64,000 nucleotides of DNA from Adiantum capillus-veneris (Eukaryota > Streptophyta > Polypodiopsida > Polypodiales > Pteridaceae), in assembly GCA_014529385.2 (NCBI GenBank), contig CM043952.1, positions 157,837,057-157,901,056 on the forward strand. Reading direction: 5' to 3'. This document shows, piece after piece, positions 48,550 through 60,719 of the stretch. Under the pieces are notes generated by a model. The model was not told the DNA's origin, did no database searches, and saw only the letters and a list, made by a program, of their open reading frames with translations. How positions within the stretch are numbered: the stretch's first letter is position 1; every line of letters starts with the position of its first letter. The translations under genes were made by a program, and so were the position numbers.

Positions 48550-51500
48550 CTCCCCCTCGAGCTCTGCATGTCGTAGAGTCCAAGCATAGTCCGGAAACGT
48601 CGAATCTTCTCAGCTCCGAGGCCCTTGGTAAAGATATCCGCTATCTGCTCCTCTATGCTGACGTAGACCAAGTCGATGTCGCCTGCCAACACTCGCTCTC
48701 AAAAGTAGTGGTAATGGACCTCTATGTGCTTGGTCCTGGCATGGAACACTGGGTTCCTAGCCAATTGCATGTTGCTGAGGTTGTCGCAATGGATGATAAT
48801 CTGCTAGTCTACCTGCACTCCCAAGTCCTCAAGTAATGTGCGTAGCCAAGCTACCTCGCGCTCCGCAACTGTTGCACCTCTGTACTCGGCCTCTATGCTC
48901 GATAAAGCAACCGTAGGCTGCTTTTTGTTGTTCTAAGTAACAGCAGCACTCCCAAAAGAGAACATGAAGCCTTTCGTAGATCTCCTATCAACAATGCTAC
49001 CTGCCCAATCTGCATCTGTATACCCATACAATGCTAATGGAACATCTGCTGCATAGAACAATGCGTAGTCAAGATTCCCTTGCACATACCGAAGTGTGCG
49101 TCGTACTCCATCCAGATGTGGCTTCCTCAGAAGCTGCATGAACTAACTCTCCAAGCCTACTGTGTAGCTCAAGTCTGGCCTCGTGATAGTCAAGTAGATT
49201 AGACTACCCACAATCTTTTTGTACATCTTGACATCCTCAACAACATCACCCTTCTCTGCACTCAGCTTTGCATTCACATCCAAGGGAATAGAAATTGTCT
49301 TACAATCAGCCATACCATACTTTGACAACATGTCCAAAGCATACTGTCTCTGTGACATCCATACACCCTCTGGAGTCCTGATCACCTCGATGCCAAGAAA
49401 GTAGCGCAACTCGCCCAAATATTTCATTTCAAACTCTTGTTTGAGAAGACCCTTCACATGGTCAATCTCCATAGCATTGTCACCCACAATAATAAGTTCA
49501 TCTGCATATATGGTAATGACCACAATCCCCACATCACTCTCACGTACATAGAGTGAATGATCAGCATGAGCTCTCCTAAACCCAATACTGACAAGATACT
49601 TGGCAATCCTGTCATACCATGCTCTAGAGCCCTGCTTCAAACCATACAAAGCTTTGAGAAGTCTGCATACATAATCTGGGTAACCCGGATCGACATAACC
49701 AGGTGGCTGATCCATATACACTTCCTCTTGCAACTCACCATTCAAGAAGGAATTCTTTACATCCATTTGATGCATAATCCATCCTCTAGATGCAGCCACT
49801 GCTATAATAGCTGTCACAGTCGTCATCTTTTCCACTGGAGCAAAGGTCTCCTCATGGTCTATGCCATACGTCTGTGCATAAACCTTTGCGACCAGCCTTG
49901 CCTTATGACGCCCAATGTTACCATCAGCCTTATGCTTGGTTTTATACACCCATTTACAGCCAATAGCTTTCTTGCCACTTGGCAATGGCACCAACTCCCA
50001 TGTGTCGTTTGCTTCCAATGCAGCCATCTCTTCATTCATTGCATCATCCCAATGCACATTTCTAGCTGCATCCTCAAAACATGTGGGCTCCACATCCTGT
50101 ATCACCTTAGCCATGTAGGCTTGGTGATGAGCTAGATACCCATCATAAGTCAATTTCTAAACTAGATTTCTGACTCTGTTAGATCTGCGCGGTCCTGGGT
50201 CACTCCTTTGCCCTCTAGCATCTTCTTGTACTTTCCTTACACCAGGTGTCTTGACAGCCGGAATTCCAAATTCCTCATCAAGACTTTGTTCAGAACCATC
50301 TGAATCCATGTCTACATGTGAAAACCCTGATGATGCATCAGCCATAAAGGGAGGTTCATCTACCTTTTCCTTTCCTTTTTGGGATACATTCCCTGTACCT
50401 GCTGGTGGAGTAACCTGCGTACGTAGTTTACCATTCCATGGCCTCTCAACAGAGCCACAAGAAGAGGACTCTTGTGGTCCACTCAAAACCTGTGACTGTG
50501 GCCTCACATTTTGTAGAACCACATCATCTTTTACATCAGCCCCAATAGTGCCATGTGCATTACTGTACCAGTTGCTCATCTCATCAAAGACTACATCTCT
50601 GCTCACTCGTAATTCTCGTGTAGTAGGATTGTAGCACCTGTACCCCTTTTGTTCAAGGGAATATCCCACAAGAATACATTTCTCTGCTTTAGGATCCAAT
50701 TTCCTACGCAACTCATTTGGTACATGCACGTAAGCTATGCAGCCAAACACTTTCAAGTGTGCCAAATCAGGCTTTGTACCTGTAAACTTTTCCTCAGGTG
50801 TTACATCATGCACCATAGCTGTAGGTGTCCTATTCATAATGTACACAGCTGTATTTATATCTTCAGCCCAGAAATGATGAGGCATGTTCTTCTCATTCAT
50901 CAATGCACATGCAACCTCTGCAATGTGCCTGTTTTTCCTTTCTGCGACCCCATTCTACTGTGGAGTATATGTGCATGTAAACTGTCTGCGTATACCATGT
51001 ATTCGCAAAAAATATGAAAAAACATTGGAGAAGTACTCTCCCTCTCCATTTGACCTCAATGTCTTGATTTGCATATCTGTCTCCTTCTCAATCATGACTT
51101 TGAAGTCTTGAAAGTGACCAAACACTTCACTTTTGTTACGCATGAAGTAGACCCATACTTTCCTTGTATGTTCATCAATGAAAGAGACATAATACCTGCA
51201 ACCATGTATACTTGCAGTATCGGTTGGACCCCAAACATCTGTGTGCACCACCTCAAGTGGCTTTTTACATACATTGCGCTCAAGTGGAAATGAGCCCTTT
51301 GATTGTTTTCCAAACTGGCATGCTGCACACACTTTATGTATACCATCCACCTTGAATTTGGGCAAACCTTTTACAATTTGTTTTGATTGCATGCTGTGCA
51401 ATCTCTTCTCATTGACATGGCCAATGCGTTTGTGCCAAATGTCAACATCAGCCACAACACCTATGCCCTGTGAAAATAATGCAGCTTTTACCTCAGGCAT

Positions 51501-52878
51501 GTCTACATTCAGCGTAAACATTCTACCCACACATTTGCCCTCTGTGATGAGCTTACAGCTATTCTGGAAATCTTCTACATAACAGCCATTCGGATTGAAG
51601 CGAACCTGCAAACCCTGCTCAACCATTTGTCGAACAGAAACAAGATTCTTTGTAATGTTTGGGACATGAAGTACATCGGCTAAGTACTTTGATTTCCCAC
51701 TCTTTGTATTTAGGGGTATGTCCCCTACATGAGCAATGGGGTGAGTTGTCTCATCTCCTGTCTGCACATAGCCTGACACATCTAGTTTGCGTAGATCTCT
51801 AAACCACTCTCCACGAGACGTCATGTGATTAGAGGCACCTGAATCCACATACCAAACATCATCTTGGGTGGAATTCTCTGCAGTCATTCTATTCATTACA
51901 TGCTGCATAACAAACATGCGCTCGCTTTTGTTGTCATCTGCATCTCTGGTAGTAGATGCATAGTTGCCCTGTTCTCACTTTCCAATTGCTTTTCCCTTTG
52001 AACAGTCACGTGACATGTGACCTCTTTCACCACAAGTCCAACATTCTCTGCTATATGGAGTATGTTGTTGCCTACTTGATCCTGCACCACGACCTCTTTG
52101 ACTCCCCCTGCCTTCAGACTGGTTTTCCCTGCCACCTGTATTGTTTTGATTTGATTGACCTTCTTGAAATTGGCCCCAGCAACCACTTGGGCCTCAACCA
52201 CGACCTCTACCTCTACCTCTGCTGGATTTAGAATAGAAGGCCTGTTCAGACCTACTTCTGCCACGAGAAGAAGATGTGTCAAGACCAAGGTTCTTCTCCT
52301 CAAGAATAAGCATAGAAATTAAATCTTGGAACACGGGGATGTCATCTCTTGTATTCATGGAAGACCTGAAATGTACATACTCATCTCCTAGAACATCCAA
52401 GCATGCACGGACAATGTCATTGTCTTCAACTGAGACTTTAATAGATCCAAGAGCCTCAATGATACTCTTGATCTTCAAAGCATAATCATTGATGGAGAGG
52501 TTGTTCCTCTTAACTTGATTTAGCTCCGACTTTAGTTGAAGCTTCCTGGCCTTGGTGTTCACCTCGAACACTCTGCCTAAGTTTTTCCATGCAATGGCGG
52601 GGTTTCAGCATCATGTAGATAGCCCATCATTCCATCTGTGATGCTCATAGAAAGCCAATACATCACTTTGCTTTGGCCTTGTTTCCAGTCCCTCAAAGGT
52701 TTTTTTTTTTCCCTGCTGTAGTATTTGCCTCGGGAATCTCTGGTTCCTTTTCATTGTCTCCTTATACATAGTCCCAATAACCTTTTCCTTTTAGGAAATT
52801 AGTTATTCTGAACTTCCATGCAGGGTAGTTATTTTTCTCAAGCTTCTCAGTAACAATCTGACTGAAAACGTCAGACAT
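48462..52878 (-). pseudogene. Copia-C gag-pol polyprotein with many stops
   Basis: Gag starts at an ATG at 52878 (MSDVFSQIVTEKLEKNNYPA) and changes frame near an 11-nt T run at 52700-52710. From about 52571 a single frame carries the rest. It shows the capsid end (LSINDYALKIKSIIEALGSI), the knuckle CWTCGERGHMSRDC near 52030, protease VDSGASNHM near 51840, integrase (WHKRIGH, CAACQFGKQ, VHTDVWGP, NGVAERKNRH), RT, then RNase H (KHIEVHYHYF) ending at 48462. RT motif five reads YADE where YVDD is usual, so the second Asp is Glu. Pol stops are at 50955, 50157, 49143 and 48933 plus two near 48715 and 48805. Several stand where Gln, Trp or Arg is conserved. Confidence 0.94.
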
Positions 52879-53147
52879 CTTGAAGTACTAAGACAAAATA
52901 GCTGCAATCTATAAAAACCTGCAAATCTGCTGAACCTGCTATCGTGGTACCTGTAACGCTTTCTACACTCAACGAGTGTCCACAATCAAGCATACATACA
53001 ACCACTATGCTTGTACAGTCTTTGTGTACTGCACTTTTAAAGACCTGTTCAGAAACTTTTACGAAAAACTTGTACGAATCTGGTCGTGGATTGCGAAGGC
53101 AGAGATTGTGACGCTCTTGCTCTCTTAGCCTCTCTTGCCTGCACCAT

Positions 53148-53159
53148 GCTCTGATACCA
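53148..53159 (-). other. Copia-C primer-binding site for initiator tRNA-Met
   Basis: The minus strand reads TGGTATCAGAGC directly after the 5' LTR, the standard plant copia primer site complementary to initiator tRNA-Met. Confidence 0.9.
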
Positions 53160-53480
53160 TGTAAAGAATGAGGATGCAAGAGAGCTACACAAGACAAGCA
53201 CAAAGCGCACAGAGATGGAAAGCTTCTTCTTCTTCTCACAGAAAACAGAGTACAAAATGACTAAGTGCTAAAGCTAAAAATTAGCACATATGTACATGCG
53301 GTCACTGAGTGTGAACTCGCTAGAAGCGTACTAGGCTGGCACTATAAGTGTAGTCCAGCTATAGAATCACTGGCAGCGATCCTCCGTGTCGGTCACCTAA
53401 CGCGCCAGTGAGTAAATGTCGTAAGCCGCCAAGACCCGTAGTGCATGCCAGCTCAAGATGTAGAGCTCGACATCTCAACA
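53160..53480 (-). repeat. Copia-C 5' LTR
   Basis: Same length as 48229-48549 and differing by 13 substitutions. It ends CTCAACA, followed by the CTTGG target copy. Confidence 0.95.
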
Positions 53481-56400
53481 CTTGGAGACATGGTGCAACT
53501 AGCTTCTCTTCATATTTCAATGGAGCCTATCTTCGACAAATGGTGGAGCATTTATCTCTCCATGTTTCAATGGAGCCTAGCTTGGACAAGTGGTGGACCT
53601 TGGAACCAACCCCCATGTAAAACCTATAATGGTCACTCCAACTGGTGAGAAAGAATAACCTTTAAGATATAGCCTTATAGGTTGGACAAGTGGTGGACCT
53701 TAACACACAGATATTCCTAATATAATGACATAGAGTGGAAAACTGGTGAATCTTGAGACCAAACCACTCATGCTACTAGCGATAATAGCTTGTACAAGTG
53801 GTGGACCTTGAAAGTAAACCCCCCATCTACGGAATATCGTGGGTTTAAGGTATTTCGATGGATCCTAGCATCTTGGAGACATGGTGAAGCTTGCTTCTCT
53901 TTATGTTTCAATGGAGCCTATCTTGGACAAATGGTAGAGCATACTTCTCTCCATGTTTCAATGGACCCTAGCTTGGACAAGTGCTAGACCTTTGCTTCTC
54001 TCTATGATTCAATAGAGTTAACTTGGACAAGTGGTGGACCTTGGAACCAAACCCCCATGTAAAACCTATCATGGTCACTCCCAGTCGTGAGAAAGAAAAA
54101 CCTTTAAGATATAGCCTTATAGGTTGGACAAGTGGTGGACCTTAACACCCAAATATTCTTAATATAATGACATAGAGTGAAAAAGTGGTGAATCCTGAGA
54201 CAAAACCACTCATGCTACTAGTGATAATAGCTTGGACAAGTGGTGGACCTTGAACTTAAACCCCCCATGTTTCAATAGAGTTAGCTTCGACAAATGGTGG
54301 AGCATCCTTCTGTCCATGTTTCAATGGAGCCTAGCTTGGACAAGTGGTGTACCTTTGCTTCTCTCTATGATTCAATAGAGTTAGCTTGGACAAGTGGTGG
54401 ACCTTGAACGTAAACCCCCCATGTGTCAATAGAGTTAGCTTCGACAAATGGTGGAGCATCCTTCTCTCCATGTTTCAATGGACCCTAGCTTGAACAAGTG
54501 GTGGACTTTGCTTCTATCTATGATTCAATAGAGTTAGCTTGGACAAGTGGTGGACCTTGGAACCAAACCCCCATGTAAAACCTATCATGGTCACTCCAAG
54601 TGGTGAGAAAGAATACCCTTTAAGATATAGCCTTATAGGTTGGACAAGTGGTGGACCTTAACACACAAATATTCTTAATATAATGACATAGAGTGAAAAA
54701 GTGGTGAATCTTGAGACAAAACCACTAATGCTACTACCGATAATAGCTTGGACAAGTGGTGGACCTTGAACGTAAACCCCACATGTTTCGATAGAGTTAG
54801 CTTCGACAAATGGTGGAGCATCCTTGTCCTTATGTTTCAATGGAGCCTAGCTTGGACAAGTGGTGGACTATTGTTTCTCTCTATGTTTCAATAGAGTTAG
54901 CTTAAACAAGTGGTGGACCTCGGGACCAAACCCCCATGTAAAACCTATCATGGTCACTCCAAGTGGTAAGAAAGAATAACCTTTAAGATGTAGCCTTATA
55001 GGTTGGACAAGTGGTGGACCTTAACACCCAGATATTCTTAATATAATGACATAAAGTGGAAAAGTGGTGAATCTTGAGACCAAACCACTCATGCTACTAG
55101 CAATAATAGCATGGACAAGTGGTGGACCTTGAATTTAAACCCCTCATCTACGAAATATCGTGGGTTTCAAGTATTTCATGGAGCCTAGTATCTTGGAGAC
55201 ATGGTGCACCTTGTTTCTCGTCATGTTTCAATGGAGCCTATCTTGGAAAAATGGTGGAGCATCCTTCTTTCCATGTTTCAATGGACCCTAGCTTGGAAAA
55301 GTGGTGGACCTTTGCTTCTCTCTATGTTTCAATAGAGTTAGCTTGGACAAGTGGTGGACCTTGGAACCAAACCCCCATGTAAAACCTCTCCAAGTGGTGA
55401 GAAAGAATAACCTTTAAGATATAGCCTTATAGGTTGGACAAGTGGTGGACCTTAACACCCAGATATTCTTAATATAATGACATAGAGTGGAAAAGTGGTG
55501 AATCTTGAGAGCAAACCACTCATGCTACTAGCGATAATAGGTTGGACAAGTTCTGGACCTTGAATGTAAACCCCCCATGTAAGAAACATCGTGGGTTTAA
55601 GGTATTTCAATGGAGCGTAGCATCTTGGAGACATGGTGCAGCATGCTTCTCTTCATGTTTCCATGGAGCCTATCTTGGACAAATGGTGGAGCATCCTTCT
55701 CTACATGTTTCAATGGAGCCTAGCTTCGACAAGTGGTGAACCTTTGCTTCTCTCTATCTTTCAATAGAGTTAGCTTGGACAAGTGGTGGACCTTGGGACC
55801 AAACCCCCATGTAAAACCTATCATGGTCACTCCAAGTAGTAAGAAAGAACAACCTTTAAGATGTAGCCTTATAAGTTGGACAAGTGGTGGACCTTAACAC
55901 ACAGATATTCTTAATATAATGACATAAAGTGGAAAAGTGGTGAATCTTGAGACCAAACCACTCATGCTACTAGCAATAATAGCATGGACAAGTGGTGGAC
56001 CTTGAATGTAAACCCCCCATGTAGAAAATAATGGGTATTTCGATGGAGGCTAGCATCTTGGAGACATGGTGCAGCTTGCTTCTCTTCATGTTTCAATGGA
56101 GTCTATCTTGGACAAATGGTGGAGCATCCTTCTCTCCATGTTTCAATGGACCCTAGCTTGGACAAGTGGTGGACTTTTTCTTCTCTCTATGTTTCAATAG
56201 AGTTAGCTTGGACAAGTGGTGGACCTTGGAACCAAACCCTCATGTAAAACCTATCATGGTCACTCCAAGTAGTGAGAAAGAATAACCCTTAAGATATAGC
56301 CTTATAGGTTGGACAAGTGGTGGACCTTAACACCTAGATATTCTTAATATAATGACATAGAGTGAAAAAGTGGTGAATGTTGAGACCAAACCACTCAAGC

Positions 56401-59400
56401 TACTAGCGTTAATAGGTTGGACCTTGAAGGTAAACCCCCTATGTTTCCATAGAGTTAGCTTCGACAAATGGTGGAGCATCCTTCTCTCCATGTTTCAATT
56501 GAGCCTAGCTTGGACAAGTAGTGGACCTTTGCTTCTCTCTATGAGAAGAATAGATTTAGCTTGGATAAGTGGTGGACCTTGGAACCAAACCCCCATGTAA
56601 AAAATATCATGGACATTTCAAGTGGTGAGAAAGAATACCCTTTAACATATACCCTTATAGGTTGGACAAGTGGTGGACCTTAACACCCAGATCTTCTTAA
56701 TATAATGACATAGAGTGGAAAAGTGGTGAATCTTGAGACCAAACCACTCATGCTACTAGAGATAATAGGCTGGACAAGTGGTGGACCTTGAATGTAAACC
56801 ACCCATGTACGAAATATCGTGGGTTTAAGGTATTTCAATGGATCCTTGCATCTTGGAGACATGGTGTATCTTGCTTCTCTTTATGTTTCAATGGAGCCTA
56901 TCTTGGACAAATGGTGGAGCATCCTTCTCTCCATGTTTCAATGGACTCTAGCTTGGACAAGTGGTGAACCTTTGCTTCTCTCTATGTTTCAATAGAGTTT
57001 GCTTGGACAAGTGGTGGACCTTGGAACCAAACCCCAATGTAAAACCTATCATGGTCACTCCAAGTGGCGACAAGGAATACCCTTCAAGATATAGCCTTAT
57101 AGGTTGGACAAGTGGTCGACCTTAAAACCCAGATCTTCTTAATATAATGACATAGAGTGGAAAAGTGGTGAAACTTGAGACCAAACCACTCACGCTACTA
57201 AGGATAATAGGTTGGATAAGTGGTGGACCTTGAAAGTAAACCCCCCATGTACGAAATATCGTGGATTTAAGGTATTTTAATGGAGCCTATCATCTTGGAT
57301 ACATAGTGCAGCTTTCTTCTCTTCATGTTTCAATGGAGCCTATATTGGATAAATGGTGGAGCATCCTTCTCTCCATGTTTCAATGGACCCTAGCTTGGAC
57401 AAGTGGTGGACCTTTGCTTCTCGCTATGTGTCAATAGAGTTATCTTGGACAAGTGGTGGATCTTGGAGTCAAACCCCCATGTATAATCTATCATGGTCAC
57501 TCCAAGTGGCAAGAAACAATACCCTTTAACATATATCCTTATAGGGTTGGACAAGTGGTGGACCTTAACACCCATATATTATTAATATAATGACATAGAG
57601 TGGAAAAGTGGTGAACCTTGAGACCAAACCACTCATGCTTCTAGCGATAATAGCTTGGACAAGTGGTGCATCTTTGAACCAAACCCCCATATATAACCTA
57701 TCATGGTCACTCCAAGTGGCGAGAAAGAATACCCTTTAAGATATAGCCTTATAAGGTTGGACAAGTGGTGGACCTTAACACCCAGATCGTCTTAATATAA
57801 TGACATAGAGTGGAAAAGTGGTGAACCTTGAGACCAAACCACCCATGTTACTAGCGATAATAGGTTGGATAAGTGGTGGACCTTGAATGTAAACCCCCAT
57901 AAAAAACCTATCATGGTAACTCCAAGTGGTGAGAAAGAATAAAGTTTAAGATATAACCTTATAGTTTGGACAAGTGGTGGACCTTGGAACCAAACCCCCA
58001 TGCAAAACCCCAATGTACGAAATATCATGGGTTTAAGGTATTTCAATGGAGCCTAGCATCTTCGAGACATGGTGTAGCTTGCTTCTCTTCATGTTTCAAT
58101 GGAGCGTATCTTGGACAAATGGTGGAGCATCCTTCTCTCCATGTTTCAATGGAGCCTAGCTTGGACAAGTGGTGGACCTTTGCTTCTCTCTATGTTTCAA
58201 TAGAGTTAGCTTGGACAAGTGGTGGACCTTGGAACCAAACCCCCATGTAAAACCTATAATGGTAACTCCAAGTAGTGAGAAAGAATAAAGTTTAAGATAT
58301 AGCCTTAAAGGTTGGACAACTGGTGGACCTTAACACCCAGATATTCTTAATATAATGACATAGAGTGGAAAAGTGGTGAATCTTGAGAAAAAACCTCTCA
58401 TGCTACTAGAGATAATAGATTGGAAAAGTGGTGGACCTTGAATGTCAACCCCCCATGTACAAAATATCATGGGTTTAAGGTATTTCAATGGAGCCTAGCA
58501 TCTTGGAGACATGGTGTAGCTTCCTTCTCTTCATGTTTCAATGGAGCGTATCTTGGACAAATGGTGGAGCATCCTTCTCTCCACGTTTCAATGGACCCTA
58601 GCTTGGACAAGTGGTGGACCTTTGCTTCTATCTAAGTTTCAATAGAGTCTGAGCTTGGACAAGTGGTGGACCTTGGAACCAAACCCCCATGTAAAACCTA
58701 TCATGGTCACTCCAAGTGGTGAGAAAGAATACCCTTTAAGATATATCCTTATAGGTTGGACAAGTGGTGGACCTTAACACCCAAATCTTCTTAATATAAT
58801 GCCATAGAGTGGAAAAGTGGTGAACCTTGAGACTAAACCACTCATGCTACTAGCGATAATAGGTTGGACAAGTGGTGGACCTTGAATGTAAACCCCCCAT
58901 GTACGAAATATCATGGGTTTAAGGTATTTCAATGGAGCCTAGCATCTTGGAGACATGGTGTAGCTTGCTTCTCTTCATGTTTCAATAGATCCTATCTTGG
59001 ACAAATGGTGGAGCATCCTTCTCTCCGTGTTTCAATGGAGCCTATCTTGGACAAGTGGTGGACCTTTGCTTCTCACTATGTTTCAATAGAGTTAGCTTGG
59101 ACAAGTGGTGCACCTTGGAACCAAACCCCCATGTAAAACCTATCATGGTAACTCCAAGTGGTGATAAAGAATAAAGTTTAAGATATAGCCTTAAAGGTTG
59201 GACAACTAGTGGACCTTAACACCCAGATATCCTTAATATAATGACATAGAGTGGAAAAGTGGTGCATCTTGAGACCAAACCACTCATGTTACTAGAGATA
59301 ATAGGTTGGACAAGTGGTAGACCTTGAATGTAAACCCCCCATGTACGAAATTTCATGGGTTTAAGGTATTTCAATGGAGCCTAGCATCTTGGAGACACTG

Positions 59401-60640
59401 TAGCTTGCTTCTCTTCATGTTTCAATTGAGCGTATCTTGGACAAATGGTGGAGCATCCTTCTCTCCATGTTTCAATGGACCTTAGCTTGGACAAGTGGTG
59501 GACCTTTGCTTCTCTCTATGTTTCAATAGAGTTAGCTTGGACAAGTGGTGGACCTTGGAACCAAACCCCCATGTAAAACCTATAATGGTAACTCCAAGTG
59601 GTGAGAAAGAATAAAGTTTAAGATATAGCCTTAAAGGTTGGACAAGTGGTGGACCTTAACACCCAAATCTTCTTAATATAATGCCATAGAGTGGAAAAGT
59701 GGTGAACCTTGAGACTAAACCACTCATGCTACTAGCGATAATAGGTTGGACAAGTGGTGGACCTTGAATGTAACCCCCCATGTACAAAATATTATGGGTT
59801 TAAGGTATTTCAATGAAGCCTAGCATCTTGGAGACATGGTGCAGCTTGCTTGTCTTTATGTTTCAATGGAGCCTATCTTGGATAATGGTGGAGCATCCTT
59901 CTCTCCATGTTTCAATGGACCTTAGCTTGGACAAGTGGTGGACCTTTGCTTCTCTCTATGTTTCAATAGAGTTAGCTTGGACAAGTGGTGGACCTTGGAA
60001 CCAAATCCCCAGGTAAAACCTATCATGGTCATTCCAAGTGGTGAGAAAGAATACCCTTTAAGATATAGCCTTATACATTGGACAAGCGGTGGACAAGCAT
60101 TCCAAGTGGTGGTAAATAATACTATTTAAGATATAGCCTTATAGGTTGGACAAGTGGTGGACCTTAACACCCAGATCTTGTTAATATAATGACATAGAGT
60201 GGAAAAGTGGTGAATCTTGAGACCAAACCACTGATGCTACTAGGGATAATAGGTTGGACAAGTGGTGAACTTTGAATTTAAACCCCACATATACAAAATA
60301 TTGTGGGTTTAAGGTATTTCAATGGAGCCTAGCATCTCGAAGACATGGTGCAGCTTGCTTCTCTTCATGTTTTAATGGAGCCTATTTTGGAAAAATGGTG
60401 GAGCATCCTTCTCTCCATGTTTCAATGGACCCTAGATTAGACAAGTGGTGGACCTTTTCTTCTCTCTATGTTTCAATAGAGTTAGCCTATATTAGAAAAT
60501 TAGTAGATCACGAATCTCTCCATGTTGTCTAGAGCTGAGCTTGGACAAGTGGAGGACCTTGCTTCTCCCTTCCCTTAGTTTACTAGCTTAAAAGATCACT
60601 ATGTATACTAGCTTAGATCTAGCTTGAACAAGTGGTGGAC
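53481..60640. repeat. Motif array II, right arm: about 440-bp higher-order satellite
   Basis: This continues the unit cut by copia-C. Unit starts fall near 53781, 54221, 54739, 55103, 55534, 55973, 56407, 56762, 57203, 57645, 57855, 58411, 58854, 59290, 59738 and 60245. Most spacings are 430-450 bp, with 355-365, 210 and a few 500-560 bp variants. The opening 20-mer TTGGACAAGTGGTGGACCTT of each module varies less than the module tails. The second module regularly carries the variant GGACAAATGGTGGAGCAT. The array decays to single motif copies by 60640, just before the next gene. Confidence 0.95.
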
Positions 60641-60719
60641 CTTGTATTCACACAAACTTAATCCATTACAAAAAAGTATCTGTTAAAATAAAATTTTGTT
60701 TTTTTTTGTTTCAGGAAAG

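Larger units (their letters stand above)
48229..53480 (-). mobile_element. Copia-C, full-length Ty1/copia element inserted in the satellite
   Basis: The element is 5,252 bp with identical-length 321-bp LTRs, flanked by the target duplication CTTGG (48224-48228 and 53481-53485). Joining the flanks restores the satellite sequence TAGCATCTTGGAGACATGG exactly. Primer site, gag, protease, integrase, RT, RNase H and polypurine tract are all in order on the minus strand. By my hand count the LTRs differ at 13 of 321 positions (about 4 percent), so it is older than gypsy-2. Confidence 0.96.

Noticed and set aside
38640-60640. Short repeats with variable spacers, reminiscent of a CRISPR array
   Set aside because: The repeat heads vary, spacers are themselves repeated modules of unequal length, there are no cas genes, and the context is a plant nuclear genome. 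It is a higher-order satellite.
38640-60640. Array as a centromeric satellite
   Set aside because: Unit length, organisation and retroelement content are compatible, but nothing in the sequence is specific to centromeres. Chromatin data would be required.
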